In this document: positions 10,113-20,937 of the stretch, in pieces
Layout of the letters: each line of letters opens with the position of its first letter
How positions within the stretch are numbered: the stretch's first letter is position 1
Source: Zygnema circumcarinatum
Taxonomy: Eukaryota; Streptophyta; Zygnematophyceae; Zygnematales; Zygnemataceae
DNA length: 48,364 nt
Assembly (NCBI GenBank): GCA_037447605.1
Contig: CM074821.1
Span: 1,042,082-1,090,445, forward strand
Direction: 5' to 3'
Made by a program: the position numbers and the translations under genes
Notes under the pieces: generated by a model
Databases searched by the model: none
What the model saw: the letters and a program-made list of their open reading frames with translations, nothing else
Told to the model about the DNA's origin: nothing

Positions 10113-11793
10113 GGGCCCGCGCTGGCCGGGCCCCGTCCAAAACCCTGGCGAGCCCTGCGGCCGCGCGGGGGATATGGCCGGCTGTTCCAAAATTTTCGAA
10201 TCCTCGCTTCCAAAACCCTGAAGCGGAGATTAGAAGGTGCGGCAGAGCAAAAGTAGCAGGAGGAAGGGTGCAGAAGGACTTGGCAGGAGTTGGGCGCTGC
10301 TGCTGCAAACTCTGCAAGAGAAGGGAGCTTGCTAGCGCGGGGCGGACGGCAGCCATGGCGGCCGTTGGAAGCTGCGTGGGGAATGCGGTCGTCGGAACCT
10401 GCAGGCTGGTTGAGGAGCGGGGGGGGGCGGATGTGAAGGTGAGGGAGTGATGGGAGGGAGGGGAGGGAGGGAAGGGAGGAAGGGAGTTAGGCAGGGAGGG
10501 GAGGGAGGGGAGGGAGGAAGGGAGTTGGGCAGGGAGGGGAGGGAGGGGAGGGAGGAAGGGAGTTAGGCAGGGAGGGGAGAGATGGAGGGAGGGAGTTAGA
10601 CAGGGAGGGAGGCGCAATGAAGGAAAGAAGCGAGAGAGAAAGAGAGAGGTGGAGAGGAAGGGAGGGAGGGAGGGAGAGGAGGACGGAACGAATAAGAGGT
10701 GGGGGGAAGGAGGAAGGGTGGGAGGGAGGGAGAGAGGGAGGTGGAAGGGAAGAGAAAGTGAGGGAGGGAGGGGTGGAGGTGGAAGGGAGGTGAAAGGGAG
10801 GGGAGGGAGGGACGGAGGGAGAAAGGGAGGCGAAAGTGAGGAGAAAGGATTTGAGGTGGAGGGGAGGGGAGGATCGGATTGTATGGGGATTCGATCTTGA
10901 AGGCTTAGAGTTAGTTTGATGCTATGAGTTGTCTTTGGGGCTGCTGTTCTGACTTGAAGAACGTTTGTTCAAGCTTATAACCTCGAGAGCTATCTTGCCG
11001 TGTTCATTTGCAGCCCGCATTGCGGCAAGCAGTGCGATGCAGCAGCCGTCCAGCGCAGTGGAGTGGAGGCCTTCAGCAGAAGCAAGGGGTGGAATCTCGC
11101 AGCTTTTTTGGCCACGCTGTGGCGGCGGATCTTCAGACCCTGCGAATCGCAGAGTCTCAGGCGGCTCGTGAAGTTGCTACAGTCAGTGCGGCTCTTGCGA
11201 CAGAGCCAGCAGGTACGGCTGCAGGAGAGCAGCACCTCTCTGCATTATTTCCATGCTTGGTGGTGTGTTTTGGTGGTTCCTCGGTGTGCGGTGTGCGAAT
11301 ACTTTATATGTGGTTGTTGGTGTGTCTCATGTGTATGCTCTCAAAGTCGAGTATAAGTGGAACAAAATAGCACTGACCATTCCTTGAAGTCCTGGATGTT
11401 GAAGAAAAGTGGTCAAAGAAGGTTTCCAATCCATTCTACTGTAATCTCTGTTCCTCAGCTGCTTTACTTGCTTCCACTCTAATAACATTTCAGACAGCGA
11501 TCAGAGATTCGATTTTCTTTTGAAATTTGAATGGGGCTTGCGTTGCGTTAAAGCAGTTGCAGATTCTGCTCCGTCGGGAAAAAAATCTCGTGATGATATT
11601 CGCAACATTGCTATCATTGCACACGTTGATCATGGAAAGACAACTCTTGTGGATGCAATGTTGCGGCAAGCCAAGGTGAGAGTTGGATGAGATTTTTGTT
11701 AATGTCTTCTCCGCACATTCCATCCCCTTCGAGACATTTTTTCTTACTGATTTCCCGAAGCACGAAACTCTCATTCTGTTTATCCATGGGCCC
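10113..11793 (+). repeat. 1681-bp exact duplicate, copy 2
   Basis: This is the second copy of 8422-10102. It is continuous with the rest of the TypA gene downstream and starts directly after the N gap, so the unique TypA upstream region is attached only to the other copy. Confidence 0.9.
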
Positions 11794-14700
11794 CAGCTTG
11801 ACCAGGGACTGGCCCTCTTCTATGCACAACGGATTAACATGACAGTAAACTTGTTAAATTGTTAATGTAATTGTGTGCTTATTGATGCAGCTTCAAATTC
11901 TGTCAACAATTCTATATTGTCCTAACCTCTTCCCTTCCAGTTCCTGTTTTTCAGGACAGTCTTGTGTAGCTCTCTCAGTCATGACGCGGGGTTTCAATCG
12001 GTGGGTTTCAGGTGTTCCGTGACAATCAACAGATGCAGGAGCGCATCATGGACTCGAATGACTTGGAAAGGGAACGTGGAATTACTATTCTGAGCAAGAA
12101 CACTGCTATCACCTACAAGGACACCAAGATCAACGTTATTGACACACCTGGTCACGCTGACTTTGGTGGTGAAGTGGAGCGAGTCCTCAACATGGTTGAT
12201 GGTGTACTTCTTTTGGTGAGTCGTGTTGTAGGAAATGGAAGCCACATGCACATGATGTGACTGGAAGATCACAGGAAGAGGCCTCCAGGGAAGAATTGAT
12301 CTCCACAAGCCCACCATGATTTGAATGGAAGAACTCATGTAACCCCCTTTAAAAGAGTTTTGAGAAATGGAGAAGAGAGTATTTGTCTGTGATCAATTGG
12401 ACTTTGTTGGCAAGGTCTTTCTATCAGCACTCAACAGAATGAGTAATTATAGACCACTACCTTCACCTGGTTAACTACCCTTTTCCGACTGCCAACTAGC
12501 TCAATTGAAAGCCTAGGTCAGAAACTCTGGCGAGCTCGCTTGGCTGTATAGGAAACGTGTGACATACAGCGAGTTGCAGGTTTAACGACGATCGAAATTG
12601 AAGGTCTTAAGGTTGAAAGTGTAGGACCTGCCAAGTATAATATATGATAGGTTTTTTACCGCTGAATTGAATTGAATCGAGTACAATGAATGAGGCGTCC
12701 TACCTTTTCGTACACACCCGCGAACACTCTGTTTATTCCAGCCAGTAGGTTTAGGATGTTACGAGTTCGTAAACTGAAGCGATTGCTGAATTCATGGAGA
12801 GATACATGAAATGCCACAGTCATGCATTCCATTGCGGTCTAGGCCTTGACTTTCGTGCATGCAGAGTTTATGCTCATCCTTCAGCGCCTAAACGCGCTGA
12901 GAAACCGACCCGTCCTTCTTTGTGCAGGTGGACTCTGCGGAGGGCCCTATGCCCCAAACCCGCTTTGTATTAAAGAAGGCTCTTGAGCTGGGTCACCGAG
13001 TGGTGGTGGTAGTGAACAAAGTAGATAAACCTGCAGCTCGAGTGGAGTATGTTGTTAATTCTACATTTGAGCTCTTTTGCGAGCTCGAAGCCACAGATGA
13101 CCAGGTAAATGATGCTATCCCTTCTTCATTGAAGGGGTTTGAACCTCTTGCTTCAGTGTTTTTACGGTATTTGCCTTGTGTGTATCTGCCTCCTCAAGAG
13201 GAATGATGTTTCTGGATGTTATTTCGCCTTACTCATTACTCTATGTCAAAAAATGCAGTGCGACTTCCAAACGGTGTACGCCAGCGGCATCCAAGGAAAG
13301 GCGGGGCTGACTCCAGACGCTTTGGCTGATGATTTGGGGCCCCTTTTTGAGACGATTATCCGCTGTGTTCCACAGCCTTTTGTAGATGTCACTGCCCCTC
13401 TGCAGCTTCTGGTCTGCTCTCACTCCTCTGTCTTAAAACACTTTAGAGGTGTAGCTCAGATGAGCTCTTGCTCTTGATTAGGTCTCACCATATTCTTGCA
13501 GGCTGTTCTCTTGGAATATTCTTTCGTTTTTTGGGAGGGTGCAAATGGTTACCTGTCTCTGTTTATTTGCACTTTCTGAAATCACTTTTGAAATTTTATT
13601 CGGCCCTCATTTTTAATGAAAGAAGTAATGTCTGCAGGTGACCAACTTAGACTATGAGGAGCACAAGGGACGCATTGCTATTGGTCGTGTGCATGCAGGC
13701 TCCATTTCGCGCAGTCAGGACGTGAAGGTTGTCGCTCTCCCCTGCGTCATTACAATGAAGTAGAAATATTAGACCATGTGGAATACTTGATACGTAAACA
13801 GCTGCAAGCTGTGCAAGTACTTGACAGGCGGGATGAAACGAAATAGGAAATGGATCAAGAAATGAAAGGAGGCTGAGTGGTTATGGAAGTGATGCTGTTG
13901 CAGATCTGCACTCCGGACGGGCCGTGTAGGAATGCACGCATCGGTGAGCTTTTTGTATATCAGAACTTCTCTCGAGCAGCCATAGATACAGTGCAGGCGG
14001 GTGACATCTGCGCTATTTCTGGGCTTCCGGATGTCATGGTGAGCAGGGTCTTCTTAAAAAAAATCTTTTCCCATGAACACTTTGCCGCATGAAAAATGAA
14101 TGTTGAGCTCACACAGAGCTGCAATGTGGACCTCCAAACGCTGATGTTTTTTGTGGAAGCTCGCATGCTTAAAAATCTTTCTGAAGTGTTGTTTTGCAAT
14201 AAGGTGTAGGCAGTCCAGGATGGAGTGGCTGACATGGGTATATCACTTGTATGTAACACAGATTGGAGAAACTATTGCGGCGAAAGATGGTGAACCTCTG
14301 CCTACTATCACAGTGGAGGAGCCTACTGTGAAGATGTCATTCAGTGTCAACATTTCGCCTTTTGCAGGACGGGAGGTGGGTGCTCATTCATTCATTTCAT
14401 TCGAAGGAAGAGGTGGATGATATAGATTTGGGCTATACTCCCTCTTCCGGTTCCTCCTCTAAAATGGAACACCTGAATGTATGGAGGAGGAAAGTGAGAA
14501 GGAGAAACTCCAATCATGTGGGTGTCGGTGGGATCCTTTTCTGATAGAAGGAAAATTGCAGATGCAGCTTTTAGAGTTAGAGAGATAGGGGGAGAGCGAG
14601 AGAGAGCACCGCCTGAAAAACTGGTTTTGGCTTTATTAAATATTTCAGGGTAAATTTGTTACGTCACGCAACTTGAGGGATCGACTTTACCGCGAGCTCG

Positions 14701-16753
14701 AACGCAATCTGGCTATGAAAGTGGAGGATGGGGAATCAGCTGATACATTCCTGGTCAGCGGGAGAGGCACTCTCCATATCACGATCCTTATTGAAAACAT
14801 GTGAGATCTTCATCTACTGATTCTATGGAGGGAGAAAAATCCAAAAAGACATGTGCACACCCTCTCGATTACAACAGATAATGAACGAGTTTCAGACTTG
14901 CTGATTCTTGGCATGACTGGGACTGGGTTCACAGGCGCAGGGAGGGATATGAGTTTATGATTGGCCCTCCAAAGGTTATTAATCGCGAAGTAAATGGCAA
15001 AAAGTTGGAGCCGTTCGAGGTATGAGGACTGTCTAAGACTTAGCTCTCGCTGACTAACCTTGTGCAATCATGAAACACGTGGAGGTAGGGGCATGTGAAT
15101 GATAGGATGTTTTGATGCTCTCTGCGGAAGGATTAGAGAACTATCAGGAAGTCAATTGTCTTAGAAGTGTCTCTGTTGTGATCGGTTAAGTGGCTCATTG
15201 GACGAAGTTGCATTATGTGTGATCATCTTCTGATCGGTCAATCTGCGATCTTGCAGGATGCCATGGTGGAAGTGCCGGAGGAGTATGTAGGCGCTGTGGT
15301 TGACTTGCTTGGAAAGCGGCGAGGGCAGATGCTGGATATGCAAGCTTCCGAGTAAGTGTCATCTGGGCCATCTTTATAGTGAAAGTGTCCATGCAAGTGA
15401 ACAAATGAAGCACATGTACAATTTCAAAAACCCTGAAACCTCTTTTCATCTTCATCTCATCTTCATTCTGGCAGGAGGGAGGGCGGAACAACAGTGGTTA
15501 AGTACCGCATGCCCACGCGGGGTCTTCTTGGGCTGCGGAACACCCTCCTCACTGCCACTCGCGGCACTGCTGTGATCAACACCATCTTCCACGGCTACGA
15601 TCAATGGGCAGGCGACATCTCCACCCGGGAACAGGGCTCTCTGGTATGTATAGAGAAGAATGAAGACACATGAAGGGGGGTTAGGGGGAAAGCAGGCAGA
15701 CAGATAGACAGACAGGGGGTGGGGGGGGAAGCGGGAGAAGGAGAGGGAGAGGGAGAGGGAGAGGGAGAGGGAGAGGGAGAGGGAGAGGGAGAGGGAGAGG
15801 GAGAGGGAGAGGGAGAACATCGCGCGGCTCCCCACATGCATGCATGGCATGGAATTGCCATCGATCAGCATGGCCCTCAAGTGAGAAATCTTCTCTTAAA
15901 TTCTTGGCAGGTATCCTGCGACACGGGGCCCACCACATCCTACGCTTTGTTCAGTTGTCAGGAGCGAGGTGCCATGTTCCTTGGTCCCGGGGAGGAGGTG
16001 TATAAGGGGCAAATTATAGGGCTTCATCAGAGGACAGGGGATCTGGAATTGAATCCCTGCAAGAGGAAGGCTGCCACAAATGTGCGCTCCAATAAAGAAG
16101 CCACAGGTATGTGCTTTCCCTCCGCCAGTAGGAGGTGCAATGTTCTAAATGCTTCCAGCAAGGTTGGCTTTCAAGCAAAGCCCAAACTTTTGCTTGTGGT
16201 CAAAGCAAAAGGTTGGGTTATTTCCGTTTCTGACTGCAAATATGTATGGTAGGAGGGGTCAGACTTAGTATGTGGCACAGGGAATCTGTTTTGAAGTTAG
16301 TACTTTCCACTTCCTTTCTTCTGCTACTTGTCATTTCGCGTGATATTGTCTCTGATACAATATGTATGAACATATGTATGAAACTTTTCTAAGTATGACC
16401 CCCGCTAGTGTCTGCTTCCGAGATTGTTAGTAACTTAGAAAGGTGGATAGGTGGGTTCAGAGGGAAGTTGGGTGGGCGACTGAAATGAATATGAAGGGGA
16501 AACTGAACTGAGAATACAAGCGTGTGAGTGATGTAGAGAGAGTGTGAGAGTGCGAGATAGACAGAGAGAGAGAGAGAGGGGTGTGCACTAAGAATGGGAG
16601 AGGTGGGATGATGCAGTTGTATTGGCGTCTCCTGCGGACTTGAGTTTGGATGACTGCGTGGAATACATTCAAGAGGATGAACTGGTTGAGGTGACCCCTG
16701 CCAGCGTGCGCATGTTGAAGAATCCGAGAGCTGTGAAGAAGGGGAAGAAGTAG
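10355..16753 (+). CDS. TYPA: Chloroplast TypA/BipA translational GTPase
   Basis: Fifteen phase-compatible exons encode 723 aa: 10355-10438, 11014-11212, 11494-11675, 12012-12215, 12928-13104, 13259-13411, 13638-13727, 13904-14038, 14262-14375, 14649-14800, 14935-15019, 15257-15351, 15475-15643, 15911-16106 and 16617-16753. Residues 1 to about 115 form an N-terminal extension rich in Ala, Ser and Arg, read as a plastid transit peptide. The G domain follows: G1 AHVDHGKT at 137-144, G2 RERGIT, G3 DTPGH, G4 NKVD and G5 ASGIQGKAG. Then come the EF-Tu-like domain 2, the EF-G-like domains III and V ([30 protein letters not shown]), and the BipA-specific C-terminal domain ([22 protein letters not shown]). 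The family is a ribosome-associated GTPase; plant plastid members (SVR3) support chloroplast translation and cold tolerance. Exon 3 has three in-frame acceptor choices. Exons 1-3 are duplicated upstream. Confidence 0.93.
12216..12927 (+). other. TypA intron 4, 712 bp, no internal gene
   Basis: This intron separates the G3 exon from the exon starting VDSAEGP. I see ordinary mixed-composition sequence, no conserved frame and no repeat. Confidence 0.6.
15732..15816 (+). repeat. (GGGAGA)n microsatellite in TypA intron 13
   Basis: Roughly 13 tandem GGGAGA hexamers sit inside the intron between 15643 and 15911. The Gly-Glu and Ser-Pro frames across it are repeat artefacts. Confidence 0.9.
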
Positions 16754-18440
16754 AGGGAGAAGACGATACACTTCGTCCACATGACTCCATTCATGAAATC
16801 GCAGCGGCCTATAATGATGACTGCTATAAAAAAAAAAAGGGATTCCAGCAATAAGCTGGAGGCTGGGCGGAAATTGCCAAACATGAATGTATACTGATGT
16901 TCGAGATTCATCTGATGATCTGTGGGAAGTTAGTGATGTGTGTGTAATCCTTAGGATCTAGGGTTCATTCTTTTTCCTCAAGCAGCAGTTGACGACATCG
17001 CTGGAAGAAGCAGGATCAAGGAGCCACAGATTTGGGTTTAGGGTTTTTGTTGGGAGAAAGTAGTCAAGCTCTTTGATCTCGCGTTTGGCAACTCTTCTAT
17101 GAGGTCTTATAAATGTATTTCCCTTTCAAACGTGTAGAGGCCAGCATTGGAGATGTCTTATTTTGGCATTGATTGACTTAATTTTCCTTTCTTCTCTCTC
17201 GATTCCTCACTCTTAGGCTGCCATTGTTTACTTGTAGATGCATCTTCAGTCATCATCCCATACAAACAACGTCTGAATTCGCTCTTTATATATTGTGTTT
17301 GATACGCTGCACCTCTCTTTGTGCAATGCAATGAGCCATCATGATCAGGCCTGCTCAAATAAGGGATATGCACTAAATATCGTAAATAGCTAATAGGGAA
17401 AATTTTGACATAGGTTTAGAGACGTTACCTTAAGCACCATAAAAGCCCTAAAAAACGCCCATTTTTTGGTTACAAAACACGTAGAGTGAATTGGTATTGC
17501 ACTCGCGATGTCATCATATGGACATGAACTCTCCTTGTTAGCTAAACAACAGGGCATTAGAAATTGGTGCAACTTCTTCGACTCTTATAGATTGGATTTT
17601 TTACCAATGAAGCAGAACACTTGAGCATTTGGCAATCACAACATGGTAGTTACTTATTCAAAGACCCAATCGCATCAAAGCTTTGCAGACCCCAGCCAAA
17701 GCTTTTTATCTCTACTTCTATACATCATGAATTACTCCAAATATCACCTTCGTCGAATCCATCATACTCTATCAACCTCCTCACAAAAACTGAATTCCAA
17801 ATCAGAACCTCCTTGGGTTTCAGCAACAAAAACAAAAACTGAAATACGAATTGAAATTGAAAATGAAATAAAAATTGTCCGTACTCCTTTGTTGTTGCTA
17901 GTACAGTACGTCGAGGCTCATCAATACGACAGCTTTAGGATTGCTTCAAACTACAGTACATCAGTCTTTTTGGTCTTTTTGAGTACTGTAAGCACCCCTA
18001 ATATTTTCCACCCTAGTACTTGCGTTTCCCAAGAAATTCGCCCTGATTTTGCCGAAACCACTTTTAGTACGGTAAGTCTGTGTCAATGTATTAGGGGTGT
18101 TAACCTAACCTGGCCTATTTTTCAATACAAAATCTGTTAATCGAAACGGGTTTCGAACATGGGTCACGCTATTTCTCTGTACGGTAAGTACGGATACAAT
18201 CTCTAAATCAATACGTGTGTACAAAACCAATAGGAGCTCGTGCAACTAAATGTACGGCACCAATAGGAGTTCGCGACAGGGCCCGCCAGGCGGCCATGCG
18301 CCTCCGTACAGAGGGAAACAGTACGGCCGCAGGCCGGACTAACATAATACCGCCCGCCTATTGGTAACGCGGACCTTATATGTGCAAATTCCAAGATTTT
18401 CGCCCAATTTGCCGAAACTATGGCGAAAATATTAGGGGGG
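16754..18440. other. Intergenic, no gene seen
   Basis: This is the 3' flank of TypA followed by AT-richer DNA. From about 17880 onward, GTAC-core words recur (GTACAGTACG, GTACTGTAAG, GTACGGTAAG). No frame has splice or domain support. Confidence 0.4.
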
Positions 18441-18715
18441 GTACTGTACCCTAACCCCCCGTACCCTAACCCCACGGCAGTTTAGGCTTGCCCTCCAGCT
18501 CTAGGGTTAGGGTTCTAGGGTTAGGGTTCTAGGGTCAGGGTTCTAGGGTTTGGGCTCTAGGCTTTGGGTTCTAGGGTTTGGGCTCTAGACTTTGGGTACT
18601 AGGGTTTGGGCTCTAGGCATTGGGTTCTAGGGTTTGGGCTTAAGGCTTTGGGTTCTAGCGTGTGGGCTCTAGGGTTTGGGATCTAGGATTTGGGTTTTAG
18701 GGTTAGGGTCTAGCT
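18440..18715. repeat. Degenerate telomere-like minisatellite
   Basis: The tract has repeated TCTAGGGTTAGGG, TCTAGGGTTTGGG and TCTAGGCTTTGGG units, preceded by CCCTAACCCC blocks on the opposite sense at 18448-18472. Units are degenerate versions of TTTAGGG/TTAGGG. The tract is interstitial: genes lie on both sides. Confidence 0.75.
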
Positions 18716-19098
18716 CATTTTCAAACCAAATTTTCCAGTACCAAGCAGTCAGGCAAATAGAACTTTCAGAATTTCGGAACTTTTAGACCTGATATCCCAA
18801 CCGCCCCAAAAAAAATTGTACGGACTTTCCGCTCGCTCTACCGCGCTCCATTGGCGGTTGAGTCCACCAATGGGAGGCCTCCGCGGACTTTATTGCCACG
18901 TGGCGAATCCTCGCGGTGCATGCACCTAGCTCAATCATTTGCTGCCACCAGAAGCTGACATGTGGCAGGATTCTGTGTCGTTTACACATAACGAACCCGT
19001 ATATGACAGAATAAATTTGTCGTCTCGTTCCCAGGTCTTGTTGTACTACGTACGGCGTACGGTCGAATAGACAGCCAAAACATTTGTCTTATCGGATA

Positions 19099-19619
19099 GG
19101 AAAATACTATTCTCACACCTTCTTTTGTCTACACACAGACCTTTTTCCGCCGGGCAGGTTCTATTTTAGAAAAAAAATGATTAAAAACGAATACGAGAAG
19201 AGTTTGCAGGCATGTAACGTTCACTTTCCGTTCAAACAATGAAAACATGCTAAAATTTGTGCTTTCTCTTATTTTTTTCACAGTAAAACGATGACCGAGC
19301 AGTGTTTATTTCTTCAAGACCGATCTCGTACTGGGTCAAAGAGATGAAGTGGCTCAAAGTTAACCAACATCCCTCAATGCCGCAATGTCTGATGATTGTC
19401 CGGATGTCCTTGGCAATGCTTGTTGTATTATAATGCGTTTTTAGGGTTTCAAAACCTTTTTTTCCTAAAATAAAATCTGCCCGACGGAAAATGGAGTGTG
19501 TATCGACAAATGTGTGAAACGATCATTTTTCGTTTTTAATCCTTTTTTTTCTAAAATAGAACCTGCCCGACGAAAAAAGGTCTTGTGTAGACAAAAAAGG
19601 TGTGAGAATAGAATTTTCC
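19099..19619 (+). mobile_element. 521-bp foldback element with ~90-bp terminal inverted repeats
   Basis: The left arm at 19099-19190 starts GGAAAATACTATTCTCACAC and includes GGGCAGGTTCTATTTTAGAA. The right arm at 19531-19619 is its near-exact reverse complement, ending AGGTGTGAGAATAGAATTTT. A second, more diverged copy of the right arm lies just inside it at about 19455-19527 (CCTAAAATAAAATCTGCCCG, then GACAAATGTGTGAAA). There is no coding capacity. A smaller relative sharing GACAAAAAAGGTGTGA is at 47457-47557. Confidence 0.8.
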
Positions 19620-20510
19620 ATCGTATATTTTTTGTCGTTTTATCTGTCCGTATCACTGTTCGTACATATTATGAATGTTCGAACCGTACGGCAGCACGTG
19701 CCTCGATGGCCTTTCTCCATGCATCCTCGTTGGGAATTTACACGTGGCTGCTCATTTATTCGCCACGTGTTTGGCCTCCTTCTAATAAGACAAGACATTA
19801 TCAGAATGAATTTGTGGAGACTAGCGGTGACCGGTGGGCGGTCCCAAGTGCCGCGGCAGCGGACGGCAGACTCCGTTTGTCGTTTTGCCAAAGGGTGGTT
19901 GAAGACGGTTAAGAAGTCGGCCAGCCCGCGGCGCGCCCACGCAGAATCGGTACCCCGCTATGCTCGCGCCGCAAAATCCTCCAATGGAAACTGCGACGGA
20001 GAGCTTCCGGCCAATGGGACCGTTCCTAAATGACACGTGCCAGTTATTTTTGCACCTTAGGCCGCGGCTTCCTTGAAGGAAGCGGCGTCCAGGAGCAGGG
20101 CCGGGGCGGGCCACACTTGCAAAGTCGATCTCTGATTGGTGGAGAATCTCTGCCGACATTTTAGGAAATAAGATCTCGAGTAAAGATTCGGTACGATTCG
20201 ATTTGCCCTAGACGACAAAATGAGAAATTGTACTTTACAGTTCTTGTTGCCTCTGTACGGGTTTTGGAAAACTCGGCAAACCAAGTTTCCACTGAAAAAC
20301 TTGGGAGTAAAAAATCGTTGAGTGTACTTTGTCCAATCATAGCTCTCCACGTCGGATGAAGTTAGATACGTGAAAATCGTGATTGGTTCGGACTCCTAAA
20401 GTGATTTTTTACCTTTTCCAAGAAAGGTCACAGGTCGAGCCCGGAGTGAGCCCGAAGCAAGGCCAAAAGCTTGAAGCTCCAAATTCTGCACCTTCAGTTT
20501 TCTCATCTTC
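19620..20510 (+). promoter_or_regulatory. Upstream region of the DOG1-ankyrin gene
   Basis: No gene is seen. The stretch carries G-box-like sites at about 19741 (CACGTGGCTG) and 19762 (GCCACGTGTTTGG), CGTACGG near 19686, and CACGTGCC near 20034. It is plausible distal promoter, but nothing in the sequence proves it. Confidence 0.3.
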
Positions 20511-20870
20511 GCAGGACACTTTGCAAGCGGAGAGCCTGCAGGCTCCTCGCCCTTGAAACTTTTGCATCTCTTGAAACTCTTGAAACTATCCAAACTCTTT
20601 AAGCTCTTGACGCTCTTGAAAATCCTTATCTGCAAGCCTGCACCTGTAGGACTCGTGCAGCGGAGGGCCCGCCTTGAAACTCTCCACAACTCTTCAAAAT
20701 CGTTAACATCCTCACCTGCAATCTCGCTGTACCCGCAGGGGACGGAGGTCCTGCGGGCTTCTCCTTCAAACTTTTGAATCTCTTGAAACTCTTGTCTTGC
20801 AAGTTCCCTTCACCCGCAGGACGCTTGCAATCGGAGAGCCTGCGGGCTCCTCCTTCGCAGTATTATCTTC
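20511..20870 (+). repeat. Imperfect tandem duplication upstream of the DOG1-ankyrin gene
   Basis: A block containing CGGAGAGCCTGCAGGCTCCT at 20528-20547 recurs as CGGAGAGCCTGCGGGCTCCT at 20832-20851, with a weaker partial copy near 20736. Between them are CTTGAAACTCTTGAAACT runs at 20555-20625 and 20775-20795. The first copy has the perfect 14-bp palindrome GAGCCTGCAGGCTC. The tract probably lies in the promoter or 5' UTR. Confidence 0.6.
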
Positions 20871-20878
20871 TCTCCATA

Positions 20879-20896
20879 ATGGACACGGCCCCCTGA
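20879..20896 (+). other. Possible 5-codon upstream ORF
   Basis: An ATG at 20879 opens a five-codon frame ending in TGA at 20894-20896. It lies 41 bp before the main ATG at 20938 and out of frame with it. If the 5' UTR covers it, it could lower translation of the DOG1-ankyrin protein. The transcript start is unknown. Confidence 0.3.
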
Positions 20897-20937
20897 AGGC
20901 TCTGAATCCCTCTGAACGGAGTCACCAGCTCTCCTCC

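Noticed and set aside
15452-15880. Frames with long Ser-Leu or Ser-Pro repeats
   Set aside because: They are translations of the (GGGAGA)n microsatellite inside TypA intron 13.
17621-18140. Plus-strand frames of 73 and 165 aa between TypA and the telomere-like tract
   Set aside because: There are no recognisable motifs, low-complexity Lys/Glu/Ile words, and no splice context; I could not support a gene.
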